Notes: generated by a model not told the origin, from the letters alone. A stretch of DNA of 64,000 nucleotides from Vanilla planifolia (GCA_023846275.1 JAIUJO010000235.1:570907-634906); one strand, 5' to 3'; shown: positions 39,165-52,267, counted from the first letter of the stretch. Program-made: numbers and translations.

Positions 39165-40192
39165 ACAACCTCATGTAGGATGATATTCTAAACTTTTTCT
39201 TAGCTCATAAATAATTGAGAAGTGCTAACAATATATTCAAACAAAGGCTTACTCAAAGATGCAATAGGTTTAGAATTTTAAATCTTAGGAACATTACGCG
39301 AGCACAATCTTTCGCAAAAACTAAAGACTTGTACTTATCCTTAACATTAGGGATAACAACATAGAGAAAAAATAGTTCTAAGAATCCACACCTTGAATGC
39401 TCCCACAGTTGGCAAAGTGGTAAGGTAAACACGGAAGTGAAGTTCCTAGAAAACCAAGAAAAATCTATAATTCACTTGGATAAACTAGAAAATCATACTT
39501 AGTTATTAATAATCATAAAATTTGAAATAAAGTGATTAAAAACTTTCTTGGTAATTTGATGCATTTGTGAATGTTGATAATGAGTTAGGATCTTCTTTTT
39601 TGAGTCACTTGCTATCCTTCTAAGGAACCTCTAAAAATACACTAATGGATTGACTATACATGACACAGTATTATCAATCAAGATTAAAGACAACACTTTG
39701 TTACTTCATCCAAATTTTAATACTTAAAACATGATTGAGATGGCCATGTAAGTTAGCATGGGTAGAAGCAGTATTACAAATTTTTGTGATAACGGTGATG
39801 GAATACGATGGATAGTAAAGTAAAATAGTTCAAAACTTAATTTTAAGCCTTTTCTAAGGTAATTTTCAAATAAAATTTGCATTAACAAAATTATTGGACA
39901 TCAATAAGGATTTCTTATACTACATTTAATGCTAAAAATATCTAAAGCATTTTAAATTTTTTTTCAAATAACTTAAACTAAAGTGTAGATATAAATTGCT
40001 ATACAAATTAAGGAAAAGTAAACTAAAATGTTTAATAAATAGTGGTTAGCTATAGCTGACCCCATTATTGACAATTATAATAGAGATTAATTAGAAGTAA
40101 AGAGGCAAATATTGGCACTACTTTAAGTCCAAATAAGAGTTGTACACCTCTAACATGAACCATTATGTTAAGTATGGGATGTTACTACATCA
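39165..40192 (-). repeat. 3' LTR of the gypsy element
   Basis: Begins on the minus strand with 'tgatgtagtaacatccc' at 40192, directly after a purine tract. Landmarks shared with the 5' LTR include 'ttagagg.gta' (40150), 'gattaaaaactttcttgg' (39526), 'gagttaggatcttc' (39582) and 'ctaaactttttctta' (39188). Compared with the 5' LTR it lacks about 350 bases, the segment corresponding to about 47050-47400. Confidence 0.75.
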
Positions 40193-40203
40193 CACTCCCT
40201 AGG
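40193..40203 (-). other. Polypurine tract
   Basis: Minus strand 'cctagggagtg' directly abuts the TG start of the 3' LTR, as plus-strand priming requires. Confidence 0.5.
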
Positions 40204-40249
40204 CTAGTAAGAGCTTAACTCTGTAAATCTACGATGAAATCTCTGATAC

Positions 40250-40412
40250 TTCTTTAACATCTCTATGTTTAGGTAATGAAGCTTCTACCCAATAATCCAA
40301 GTATCATTAGATATGGGATGTTCTAACGAATGTGCCAAAATTTTTATTGCACATGATTCTATGTTAAATGTCTTGATTATCTATAATTTGCTCAACCTGA
40401 ATATCAGGATGC
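40250..40412 (-). pseudogene. Possible chromodomain at the Pol C-terminus
   Basis: After the integrase, the minus strand reads HPDIQVEQIIDNQDI and, about 30 codons on, YWVEASLPKHRDVKEV. This fits the outline of the short chromodomain that chromoviruses place just before the 3' LTR ('P..IL......W..L..EATWE'), but the similarity is loose and frameshifted. Confidence 0.35.
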
Positions 40413-40559
40413 TAGATGTTACTAAATGTACTAGTTGGATAGGTTTACTTGGCTATAATACAGAAGGCTCAAAAGATTAACTATGTATTAAGTATGGTTC
40501 TCTATAAGAGACAATATCTTGAATAGTAAAGATTATGTTATTTTCATGATCTTTAGTTA

Positions 40560-41470
40560 AATCTAAAACATACATGTTAATGCTTAATCTTTTTTACAAT
40601 TCTAAATGGTCCAAAATTATGAGCATTTAATTTTATAAGATTTTATAATGGGAATATCTTAGAACTCATATAGAACATTTCAGTCATCCTCAATATACTC
40701 TCTTTGTTTCCTATGAGCATTTACTAGTCATTTATATATTTCATTATTTAAATTAATTTGTTCAATATTATGTCAATCTGATGATAAAATGTGATGACAA
40801 ACTCTCAAACCCAATGTTTTATTTTTTTTAAGCAAATTTAGTGGATACCAACAAAAGATCCTAGGTTGAAACATATTCCATTATTAGGTTTTGAGGAAAA
40901 TTAATGAAGCTTTAGTTTACTACTTCTTTTTGCACATCTATCTAGGATTTTATGTTAATAAAAACTTTAGCTTCATTTCTATTTAGTGACAAAGTGATTT
41001 AAATAGTTAATAAATCTGATATCATAATCTAAATAATTGATTAAGGAAAGCCACGTGGTTTCACAACTTAACAAAGAAATATCTTTAAAATATGTGAGAT
41101 AAATAATGAGTTATAGTACTGCATGAAATAAGTCATTTTAGAAAATATATCATCAACTATGAATATATAATAATTCTTTCTAATAGTTTTAGGTAATCCT
41201 ATTACAAGGCTTATAATTATATATTCCAATGGTCATGTGGAATAGGTATTGGAGTATATGCACTTTGTCCATAATTATCTAGTTTAGTTATGACACAACT
41301 TCTAGATTAGAAATAATCGACATATCTTGTTTGGGTAACCTTGGACAATACAATAGATTAGCCTCATCTCTTATGGCTTTGTCTTGACTAAAATGTCCAA
41401 TTAGAACTCTAGAACATATTTGCTAGATAGGGAAATCTTCAACTGATTTGTGTGAAATGCTAAGTTATGA
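40560..41470 (-). pseudogene. Gypsy integrase remnant
   Basis: Minus strand. From 41400: GHFSQDKAIRDEANLLYCP, matching 'GHFG.DKTI......YYWP' with the zinc-binding His. Then a PIPH stretch, GLPKTIRKNYYIFIV and FSKMTYF near 41130 (cf. 'GLPRTQ.G.DSIFVVVDRFSKMAHF'), a CHH/YHPQTD-like stretch near 40800, and the C-terminal NAHRKQREYIEDD near 40720 ('N.HR......GD.V'). The DDE acidic residues cannot all be located. Stops and frameshifts are frequent. Confidence 0.7.
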
Positions 41471-41644
41471 TCCATTTGTTATAAAAATCCTTTTTCAAAT
41501 AATAATCATTTGGAACTTATTATGGAATGTATTGACTACTTGATAGATATGACTTAAGACCTAACAATCACTATATAAATTCTTGACACATTGGAATCTA
41601 GGAATACTTATAGCAATTGTTGAAAGAAAACAAACATCAAGACT

Positions 41645-43428
41645 TAATGCATTTGCTACTTTATTCTCCACTCCCACCTTATGTTTTAAAGAAAACATAA
41701 ATTTTTGTAAATATTCAAACTATTTACCATGCTAATTACTTCAATTAATTTGACAAAAATAAAGAATAATATAGGTTGAATATTCTTAAATTAAAGTGCT
41801 TCATAATTAAAATAAAGAACAAATTCTTGGGATAATAGATATTATCTCTAATATTTTAGTGATTAAATTATCACATAATATTGTTTTTCGAAGGACTTTT
41901 TCTTCCTTCTTCATTTAAATTTTCTCTAATGAATGTGATAAGAGGACAACTTTTACTTAAGACCTCACTAATGCCAATTCCTTAGGCACACTCATCTTCA
42001 AAGGTCTTGAAAAGTCTAATAGTTTAAGGATTGGAGCTTGATTCATAGCTTCTTTTAATTTAGCAAAGCTACTTTTACCATATTTCCCAACCTAAACTCA
42101 CCCATTTTAATACAATCTACAAATGAGGCTACAATCATGCTTAGTCCTCGCATGGTCCATTTATAAAAAGTGGTAAAGAATTGAAGTTATGAACCTATTG
42201 TAAATTAGTTGGAGTTAGCAATTCAAAAATGGATTTAATCTATTTAGGATTAGCAAATAATTCTTCATTTGGAACTATAAAACCTTTTGATATTCTTTTC
42301 ATAAAAATTAACAATTTTAATTACTAACAAATAAATGTTGTTCACGTAATGTAGTGCATACCTATCTATGATGTCTTAACTATTGAAATGTGTTAATGTG
42401 AAAACAAATATATAATCAAAATAGATAAGCACAAAATGACCTAAGGGCACAAAACTTGAGTCATAGTCTTATAAATGTACTTTGTATATTAACCAATATG
42501 AATGACATAATTCATCATCCATATAGTCCATCTTTTCTTTTAGAAGTATCTTACATTCATCACTAAGAAGATTTAAACATAATAGTATCCACCTTTAAGA
42601 TCTATTATAGAAAATATGGTGGCGACAACTATTTGATCTAAAAAATCATCATGTGTAGGAATTGGAAACCTATACTTAATCACTGTTTTGTTAATGGCAT
42701 AACATATATGCACATGGACTAAGTTTTGTTATTTTTTGGAGCAAACAAAGTGAGGACATCACATGCTCTAATACTTTTCTTAATAAATTCCTTTTGAATG
42801 AGATCATTTACTTATCAAGTAAGTTCCATATGAGCAAATAAATTTAATCAATCATTTAGTAAAAGTGGCAGTGATGTGTCAAAAACAAGATCAATAGTAT
42901 GCTAAATATCTCTTAATAAATAGAGCATTTAGCAAGTCATCAAGAAAACCTTCACAAATTCTTTTAACAAGGGTCTAACTATGGTGGTTGGGTGGTTATA
43001 CAAATTAAGATTTTCCAATTGTCATAAACAAGATAACTTCACCATTGCCTATATTCCTCATAATCTCGACTAGTGAAATGACAAATTAGTTTTTCTTTTC
43101 TTTTACCTTTTATCTTTTTCTTTTGGAGTATTTAGGCTAGAAAGTCTATTTTCGGGAAGTTAAGGATAAATGTTCCATTTATGGTAGCATCTAGATTGAT
43201 AACCAAGGTCTTTTTGAAATAAGGCCACCTATATATATTGAGATAACATTACACCATAATTCTTCAAAATATAGACCAAAAATTTATGAAATACAACACC
43301 TTTGTGTTTGTTAAAATTGATATCTTGTTGATCAAAAATATTGAGTATGAGTGGAGATGGTCTGTGTATGTTAGGTCTATCTTTTTGAGAGTATTCTATG
43401 ATGTGACAATGGTACAACTACCACTACC
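41645..43428 (-). pseudogene. Gypsy RT region, tandem copy D1
   Basis: Minus strand. AINKTVIKYRFPIP and DDFLDQIVVATIFS precede IIDLKGGYYYV (42710-42560), matching 'AINKIT.KYRFPIPR.DD.LD.L..A.IFSKIDLRSGYHQI'. YFDYIFVF near 42415 stands at the catalytic YFDDILIYS, with the second Asp replaced by Tyr. It ends downstream with an RNase H-like 'ALKHF' trace. The unit repeats at 43429-44755; D1 is longer by about 450 bases (about 42860-43285), and those bases are missing from D2. Confidence 0.8.
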
Positions 43429-44755
43429 TAATACATTTGCAACTTTATTCTTAACTCTTATATTTTAAAACAAAAGTGAATTATTGTAAATATTCAAACC
43501 ATTTAGTATGCTAATGAATTAAATTCATTAGACCAAAAGAAAGAATACAATAAGTTGAATATTATTAAAGCAAAGTGCTTCATGACTAAAATAAAGAACA
43601 AATTCCTGGGATAATAAATAATGTCTCTATCATCTTAGTGATTAAACTATCACATCATATTATTTTTCATTTTACTTTTCACTAATGAATGTGATAAGAG
43701 GACCACTTTTACTTAGGACTCTACTATTGCTTACTCCTCAAGCACAAGTAACTTCAAAGGAGGTTGAAAAGTCTAGTAATCTAAGGACTAGCTCTTGTGT
43801 TTTAGCTTCTTTTATTTAGTAAGGCTACTTCTAACACTTTTCATAAGTTAAACGAAACCTTTTCAATATAATCTAGAATTGATGCTACAATCATGCTAAG
43901 TCCTCGAATGTACCAGCGATAAAAAGTTGGAAGATTATGAAAACCATGAATATAATGTAAATTAGTTCGAGTTGGCCATTAAAAATGGATTATATCTTTA
44001 TAAAATTAGTAATTAATCATTGTTTTGGAATTATAAAACCTTTGAATGACATTCTTTCAATAAAAATTAACTTTTAATGGATAGAAAATAAATATTTTTC
44101 ATGACAATGTAATGCATACTTGTTTAGAATGTCCTAACAATTCAAATATGTTACAGCTATAAATGAATATATAATCAAAATTGATAACTACAAAATGACC
44201 TAGATAAGGAGACAAACCTAAGTCATAACTCTCACAAACGTGCTTCTACATTTAATAATGTTAATGGCATCATAACAATTCATATAGTGCATCCTTTGTT
44301 TTAAAAGTAGTCTCACATTTATCACTAGGTAGATTCTAACGGAATAGTATCCACTTTTGAGATTTATTTTAGAAAATATGGTGGCACCAACTATTTGAAC
44401 CAAGAAATCCTCCTACTTAGGAATTGGAAACCTATATTTAATCATTATTTTTTAATGGCATGACTATCTATGCACATGAACTATGTATCATCATTTTTGG
44501 AGCAAGCAAATTGGGCACAGCACATGCTCTACTGCTTTTCATAATAAATCCTTTTCGAGCGAGGTCTTTTACTTATCAAGTAAGTTCTACAAGTGCTGAT
44601 AGATTTAATTAGTAAAGGAATTCAACACCTTTTTGTCTATAAAAATTGATATTTTGTTGATCAATTATATTATGTATGGGTAGAGATGGTCTGCAAATGT
44701 TAAATCTAACGTTTTGGTAGGATTCTCTATTATGACATGATACAACTATTGTGTC
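43429..44755 (-). pseudogene. Gypsy RT region, tandem copy D2
   Basis: Second copy of the RT unit. FMCIDSHAIKK (about 44490), GFPIPK, VGATIFSKINLKSGYYSVRI (44390-44330), NFDYIFIYS (44180-44160), FHNLPTFYRWYIRGLSMIV (about 43945-43890) and RHYLL.QEFVLYFSHEAL (about 43620-43570) are legible. Together they cover the RT from its 'RMCVDSRAINK' motif through the 'YFDDILIYS' active site and 'FHGLATFYRRFIRNFS' to the start of RNase H. The second catalytic Asp is Tyr here as well. Confidence 0.85.
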
Positions 44756-45009
44756 GATAATGATTTTACAAAATTGCTCTTTAATTCTAACGAAGATACA
44801 AAATATTTCAATTCATCACCAATCTTTTGTTATTCCTCATGTAATCAAAATCATCTCATAATGGTTATGGTAATGTATTATATACAAATTTTTAATCTAG
44901 TGCTTGTAATTCTACTTCAACATACTCATCTAGCTATATGACCTCCTCTTTCTTAACATTATTGCTTTCTTTCTTTTCTTCTTTTGTATTTATGTGTAAG
45001 ACTCTTTTG

Positions 45010-45980
45010 GGACACTAGGTTATGATGTGCCCATTTATGTCACAATGATAACATTGTACTTTTGCTATAGTAGATGTTTTGTCCAAGGGTTGGATTCAAT
45101 GATCTATTAGTATTGGTGATGAGACAGTTTATTTATAAAGTGGAAGTAATAGAATTAGTGGATGTAGTGGTATGCATTTTAGGGTAGGAAGTGGTCAAAA
45201 GAATATAATTCTTACAAGTAATTGATTTTCTAAATCATAAGGCACTTTATATGCCTTTTTTAAACTAATAGTATTTCGCAAGTATAGCTCAATGGAATAT
45301 TCTCTCTGAGCCTAACTCAAAAACTAAAATAATGCTACTAGATCTAGCTTCTAAAAATAACATTAGAGCATATAATCCTCAATGTCAGTAATGTATTTAT
45401 TAGAAGTCTTTGAATCTTGGGATAAATATTACCATTTATCTAAAAGTGTACCTAAATATGAGGTGAGTGCATATTTAACTTGTAGACAAATCTTTAGTTC
45501 TTCTCCCGATTGTGGTATTACTCACTTCTAATCAGAAAATTACCTTTTTAATATTCGAATAAAAAATCTAGCATGTGATAGGAGCCTAAGTTTTACAAAT
45601 TGGTACTTTGATACCTATTATTGTCATACCATTCAAAAGATGCTCCATTCTCATTTCCTAAATTTGACATACTCTAGAGTCTAAACTACTATAAAATATT
45701 GCAACTCTTATTTTAATAGTGTTAGCCTAGTGATCAGTATCCCTACCATGCCTGCTATCAAGGGTATGTAGGGTAGCTTGTGACCTAGGTCAATATTTAA
45801 TTTTGTTAGGTTCACTTTTAGAAGACATTTCCTCTGCTTTAGAGTCACTTGTCATAGGAAAAGTTAATCTATGGGTTTTACCATATCTACTTTAATTACA
45901 TTGTTCAAATCAATCTATGCATGTTTCGAAGGTTGCTCTTATCTCTTGTAATGAATGAATTAGTTCTATAATTACATGTT
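45010..45980 (-). pseudogene. Gypsy gag remnant with zinc knuckle
   Basis: Minus strand. The CX2CX4HX4C knuckle at 45063-45010 reads CYHCDINGHIIT then a stop and Cys, so all ligands remain but one spacer codon is a stop. Upstream, a stretch ending ISLKKAYKVPYDLENQLL (about 45280-45225) fits the end of the retrotransposon gag domain ('SV.DAYQ.AL..E.QL'). More N-terminal Gag is barely legible. Confidence 0.65.
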
Positions 45981-46325
45981 ATGTTATTAAGGCCATAGAT
46001 GAGTGGAGTGGCTAAGAATCAAACATTCCATAATATTATATAGACCTAGTAGTCAAAAACAAGTGGGATTAAATAAAAGTTTGCAATTTGGAATGATAAA
46101 GATAATAAGAAATAAATAAATCATGAGATGTAATAAAACAAGAACATACAAATAAATAAATGTTATAGCATTGGACATAGAAAGAAGATTTTATTTTATT
46201 TATTTTGTAATGTTTTTTTCATATAAGTTTAAATATTTTTTAGCAATTAAAAACAAATGCATAAAATTTTAAGATATTAGTTTAATGATAAATTAAAAAA
46301 TCATGTAGAGTTCTTATAGCTAAAC

Positions 46326-46339
46326 ATTCTTTGATACCA
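46326..46339 (-). other. Primer binding site (initiator Met tRNA type)
   Basis: Minus strand 'tggtatcaaagaat' immediately inside the 5' LTR is close to 'tggtatcagagc', complementary to the 3' end of plant initiator-Met tRNA, the usual primer of chromoviruses. Confidence 0.65.
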
Positions 46340-46340
46340 A

Positions 46341-47721
46341 GTTCATATATAATTATATACTAAAACTTACATTAAGGTCATCGATAATTGAAAAGTTCTT
46401 AGGCTACCCAAAGGTGTTATAGGTTCATAATAGAAAATGTTAGTATCATTGGACAACAAAAACCTTTCATAGAAGCTTAGGACATACACTAATAATTAAC
46501 ATTAGGATTGTTAACCTATTGGAAAAGTGATTTTAATAACCAACCTCTATAATACTCAAGTTACTAGTGTAGTGTCAAGATGAACAAGTGGTGATTTTAG
46601 AAAACTAAATAAAAAAATCACATGATCATTAAGCCAAACTAGATATTTGGATAAGATGAATAAATTCCCAAAAGTTGAAACTAAGCGATTAAGAGCTTTC
46701 TTAGTGATTCGATACTCTTGTGAAAATTGGATAATATGTTAGGATCTCTTTATTTTGAGCCTTTAACTCTCCTTCCTATGCGACCTCTAGAATCGTAGCA
46801 ATATAATGAATATACACAACACGCTTTCATTAAACTAGCTTAGTGGAAGTACTTTGTTATTTTATTCAAATTATATTACTTATAATATTTTTAGCATCAG
46901 TATTTTTATAGATTTCAAGGCTACAACGATAATTTGTTGGTCTAGAATATGTAAGGGTATTTTTGAAATATTATGGAACATATTTTACAATTTTAAAAAA
47001 TATTTGTAAAATTTTGAAAGTTATCACAAATAATAAAAAACATAATCTAAATTAATTCAAAAATTTTCATTGAAATGAAGCATAATTAAGTTGACATAAC
47101 AGGCTCCCAAATTGGCATGTGCATTTTGTGAATTAGTTTAGTGAGTGGCAAGGAGGTAGCATACGCGATCGATGCAGTGCCGGTGGATAGACACAGCTAC
47201 ATGTCAAATCTAATTTGCAAGTCAGCATGAGCTCACAGATCAACATGCGTTGATCGCTTAGCAAATTTCTTGGATTGTAGATCAACACTGGTCAGTGTGT
47301 TTTGAGGAGATGAATGAGTTTGAATAGTTAAGGTGGGTCAAGCAAGACACATGAATTGACATACTAATAGTAAAGTTGAAGCCTTTGTAACATTATTTTG
47401 AGACTATTTTTTTCCTAATAGAATTTCGATGCTCTATGAGGATGTCTTGGATAGAATTTAAATCAAGAAGTATTTCTAAAGCTACCAATCAATCTTCAAA
47501 TGACTTAAAACCATATTATAAATAAAAATAACTTGACAAATTGATAAAAAAATTAAAACGTGTGATATAAAAGGGTCAATTATAATTGGCCCCCACAATA
47601 GAAATGATATCAAAGACTAACTAAAAGTAGAGGCACTAAACTTGAATGGCTAATAATCCGAGCAAAACTAGCATACCTCTAGGTCGAACCTCTATGTGAT
47701 GTACCAAATGCTACTATGTCA
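46341..47721 (-). repeat. 5' LTR of the gypsy element
   Basis: Starts on the minus strand with 'tgacatagtagcat' at 47721 (cf. 'tgatgtagtaacat' in the 3' LTR) and ends next to the primer site. Collinear with 39165-40192 by eye but heavily diverged. It contains a segment (about 47050-47400) that is absent from the other LTR and is richer in GC and CpG. Confidence 0.75.
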
Positions 47722-49960
47722 AACATTTACTAATATTTTTTAAATGCTAGATCATAACTGCTCAATGACTTTTTTTAAGTTTAACTTGTTAGATGAATCT
47801 AAAGAAAAAAACCAAATTTTTCCATATTTTCTTCAAAGAAGAAATAATTTCTAATTTTATTACATATTATGTCTCGCATAATGTTAATGTAGATATCGAA
47901 AGCTTATATAGTTTTTTAAGCTGTGCTAATAACATAAATGATCCTCGTAGCTTCCATAATAATGCTATAGAAGGCTTTATTGGTGTGGCAAAGAGAAAAT
48001 GAAGAATTTGTGTTTTCAAAATTTTGAATAATTAGATAATGATATGTAATTTCGTTGGTGGGTGATTATATTGATCAAAAGTTGTATAGTTTTATTTATA
48101 TTTATTACAAGTTATTTCTCTTAAAATAATTTAATCAATATTTTCACCATTACAAGGCTATGTAGAGCATTTCTCAACCTTTTCTTTTATGTAAAAATAT
48201 TACTACATATTGGAGGTTACAATAGTTATAGTTTTTACTTCAAATGCATTATTATCATTATCAAGAATTTTGAAGACTATGGTTGATATGAGTGTGTGAC
48301 GATGAGCTTCCATAAGCTTTTGATGTGGTGATGCATGTTAAGGTCATATGTTAATAGGTTACCATTCAGTGATTTGGAGTGTCTCGTTGAAGTATTTTTG
48401 TGACCAATTCAATATATAGTTTGGAATGTGTCCAATGCATAGAGGTATCCTAGTGGCCATGATTGATTCCACATAAGTTATGCATTGAAATTGTATAAGC
48501 ACAAATAAGACTACAATGGCTTGTCCTGTTCTACAGAACTAATATATTGTATAATGAGAATCATATGACAAAAATTTTATGAAAATATTTATGAAGTGGT
48601 AAACCAAGATAATTGAGGAACTGAACTACAAAACTTGAGACAATGTGCCCCAATGGATAAGTTTAATTAACATATTATTGTATTATTATAACTAAATAAT
48701 CTAACACAAATCAATGGAGTATCAAAGAAAACCAAATGGTTCGTTCCATGCCATATATTTAGCTAATGATAATCTTGCTATGAAGTAAGATAACGTGTAC
48801 TATGTTGATGGAATTCATGATTGTATGACATAAAAAAATTAGAGTAAATATATTTGTCTAATCCTTTCTAACAAGTGGTAGCATCAGAATGACCTTGTTG
48901 CAAAGAGGAAGCACAAAAGATAGTTTTGATTGATCAACATCGAGAACATGTGTAGAAGATGATAGTCTTGATGTGAAATATTATACTATGCTGATTAATG
49001 ATTCATATTGAACGTGCTAAGCAATTATCCCACACTAAAGTAATCCAAATTGAGTATTGGAGAATTATTAAAATGTTTTGGACTAATCTAAAATATCTAT
49101 TTTTGGTGGCCAAATTAGCTAGCAATTATATTGCTATGAAGTAAAATATAATTCAATACTGTGATGAACTCGGTAACCATAAATGTTGAAATAGTCAATA
49201 AGTGACACCGTATTTGTTCAGTCATTAATGACCACATAATTATGATTGAAAGACATGATAAAGGTGTAAATAATCCAAAAAAATAGAGTTTAATGTATTA
49301 CATAATTAAGTCCAACATACCAAACTAATGCCATTGAACTAGTCTTTACATAAGGTTGATGGGGAGGATGTGTTGGCCAACGAATGAACGAATACTAGAT
49401 GCTGAGGATGTAGAACCATGTTGTGTAACTAAAATTGATGAATAATTATGCTAGCTATAAGATCAAATGACAAAGAAATATTTGAGAAAGACATGGCTTT
49501 TTTTCTCATTCTTTGCATATATATCTTATTCCTAAAAAGAACAATAAATTTGATAGGTAGTTTCCTAATTAACAAATTTAAATAAATAAAATAGAAAATA
49601 TTTTATTGTAATAGTAGTACAATATGTACTCAATTTACTTTAGCAAAAGTATTCATAATTGTGTTAAACTTTCTTTTGAATGTTTGCTATAATCAATTGC
49701 AAGTTTGAAGGGAATATATTAGAATGGATTTCGATTGGTATTACTTTTTATGCAAAAAATTATGATCTTAGATATAGGAAGAATAGTTATCATTTGCTAA
49801 AATTGAGGAACTCTATGGATATTAGTTTTGCTGATATGAAACAAGCCACATGAAATAGTTCAATTCCTTTTTCCTAGAATATAATTAACTTGAGATTAGT
49901 TATGTGAACCCAAAGTAGTTTATGAAAATCAATTTCTTATTCTAAAATAAACGATATATG
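47722..49960. other. Unassigned DNA between gypsy element and LINE
   Basis: A 69-codon plus frame at 47793-48002 starts just outside the 5' LTR; I do not recognise it. Two stretches near 48740-48830 and 49100-49190 resemble each other ('gctatgaagta' followed by a 'gatga/gatgg' spacing), suggesting a diverged direct repeat of about 360 bp. Nothing else was identified. Confidence 0.35.
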
Positions 49961-52267
49961 ATAAACCCTAGTGGTCATCAAAGGCTTTAGTTAATTCTTT
50001 GTAGCGCCAAATGCTCTGTAATTTCCATAAGAACAAATCGAAGTTAGCCATAATGATTGTGTGAATGCATTTTATACATTTGATTATGGAGGCATTAGTT
50101 TGATGACTTTCCTTATGATCATTACATAATATATCAAAATCTCTCCACATCAATCTTAATTAAAGCTTCAAAAACTTTAATAATTTGCGATGAATTTATA
50201 ACCTCTAAAAGAATACAATTACTACTTATTAAAGCCTGCTAATTTTTTACTACATTTCCTTCCTTGAATATGTTTTAGATGTGAACTACTTTGCAATGAA
50301 ATTGATTCATTCAATCTAATTAGATTAAGATATAGCAAGGATTCCAATGCTTTTATGCATCATTATAGAGATTGATTAATTGCTTAGTTCTATAATGATG
50401 TTTTTATAATACCAAATTATCACATAAGTGTAAATAAAAAAAGTATTTCAATGGCTTCAACTTATATATATTTTTTAGACACTATAAAAATTGAGAGTGC
50501 TTTAATAGCTTTAGCAAATAGTCTCTAATCATACAAACACAACCAATAAGGCTTCACTTCCTTCTAGTCAATCCATTAGAATTTAATTTGACTAAATCAA
50601 CTATTTGGGGAGTTCACAAACAACTTTTTTGTTATTCAATTGATCTCAAAAAATCAAGGAAGCTATGCATAGTTTAACATTTGAGGATCTATTCAACTTC
50701 TTTACATAATTATGCAATATTTGAATGTCGAATAAGTATTACTTTGAACTCAATTTGGGAAATTACAAGGAATATTTTGCTCATTGAATTATTTTGAATA
50801 TCTATCTTCTAGATATTACAACATGTGAGAGATGGTAGAAAACTAAGTCCTTCAATAGCTATTGAGTTTCTTTGATTACACTTCCACCATTGTAGAAGCA
50901 TTTCATGAATCATGATGTTGGGTTTATTTGATGCCAAGATTCATTACAAAGGTGTTCCATAAGATTTATTTGAGAGTATTTATATGCGAAAAAACAAATT
51001 TTTGTAAAAATTGAAATTCAACTTACCTATGTTCATAAGATAATTATTTATTTAGGATCCTCCACTTTGGTAGAGTTTTGGAAGGTTGAAACTTATTCTA
51101 CATTATTTTTTGTGACTTATGAATGAGGTAATTAATTGCCTCTAAGCTTATCCCCTTCTAAATTGAAAGCTAATTTTCCATGCTTGGTGAGGGTCTAATA
51201 ATTGTTGCCATCTTTATCAATTTTGTTCCAAGTATTATAAAATACAAAATAGTGACAATGACTCTCTTTATTTGATTCCAAGTCATTGAGCATCATGCTT
51301 CACAAAGTTTCCATTAAGGAAATTGCTTCTCATGTATCTAAAATAGATAATTTTCTAGGTGCAGACCTTGTAATTGCAATATAAGCATCCCTAAAATACT
51401 TTAATTTCTTGGCCAGTAATCCATACATTTCAAAGGGGAAGCTAATCATGTTCTAGTTGGCCAAATGGTGCTTGCTCACCAAATCTCTATCACCCAAAAG
51501 AAAACCATTTATCACACTTTCTCCAAAATTAATAAAATTATTGAAATGATAAGAAATCATTAGATTATGAAGTACAATTAACTATAGGATGTAAATAACA
51601 AGTACTACCTCCTATTGAGAATAATGTCTTTTTGCATGTTTTGTTAATCTAGTGTTTGAAGTGGACCACTTATTTCCTACATTCAAATAATGTGCTTTTG
51701 AGTTAAGGGTTTAGAAAGTAGTATCTTTTCTAAAGCAGGAGCTCCTTGTCAATGTTCTCCTGCTTATGTTTCATTTTTGCACATCTAATAAAGAAGATCC
51801 TTTGTTCTTTAATCTACAAACTTGATGTGTCCTAGAGATTTAAAAATAATAACTTGATATTCTTAATTAAGTTTTTATCATCTCCTAAGAAGAGTATAAG
51901 GAAATCTACAAAGCACAGTTGGGACTTTGCTTGACAACCACTTGGAGTGGCATTGTGCTTCACTTTACCTAGTATATGTAGATTATTTAAACTTCTTCTT
52001 AGTGCTTTAGCTACAATGTGGAGATGAAATAGGGATAGAGGGTTACCATGATTTACCCAATAAGAGAGTTAAATGGAACCATTTCCTTTCTCATTAATAA
52101 TGACTAACAATCAACTTATATTATAGATATAACTTGATTAATAAATTATCTATTGAAGTTAAACTTGTGTAATGCTTGTTTCCCTCATGATATACTATTG
52201 AACAAATTCTTAGTCTAGCTTGATAATATAGCGATAAGCATTGAACTTCTTATTTGCTCTTATGAAA

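Larger units (their letters stand above)
39165..47721 (-). mobile_element. Ty3/gypsy LTR retrotransposon, decayed, nearly full length
   Basis: Minus-strand element of about 8.6 kb with all parts in canonical order: 5' LTR (47721-46341), initiator-Met-like primer site, gag with zinc knuckle, RT (present twice), integrase, a possible chromodomain, a purine-rich tract and the 3' LTR (40192-39165). The two LTRs are collinear but strongly diverged and of unequal length (about 1.38 and 1.03 kb), so the insertion is old. The primer site, and the chromodomain if real, point to a chromovirus. I could not define a target-site duplication. A tandem duplication inside the body makes it longer than the original would have been. 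Confidence 0.85.

Noticed and set aside
43229..44403. Short frames on both strands, including one that looks like an independent RT gene
   Set aside because: They are pieces of the gypsy RT duplication (minus strand) or its complement, not separate genes.
39165..47721. Target-site duplication of the gypsy element
   Set aside because: Flanks are too diverged, and the outer end of the 3' LTR is not exact enough to identify matching 5-bp ends.
47793..48002. 69-codon plus frame next to the gypsy 5' LTR as a host gene exon
   Set aside because: No family recognised, no splice or start context; left as unassigned.
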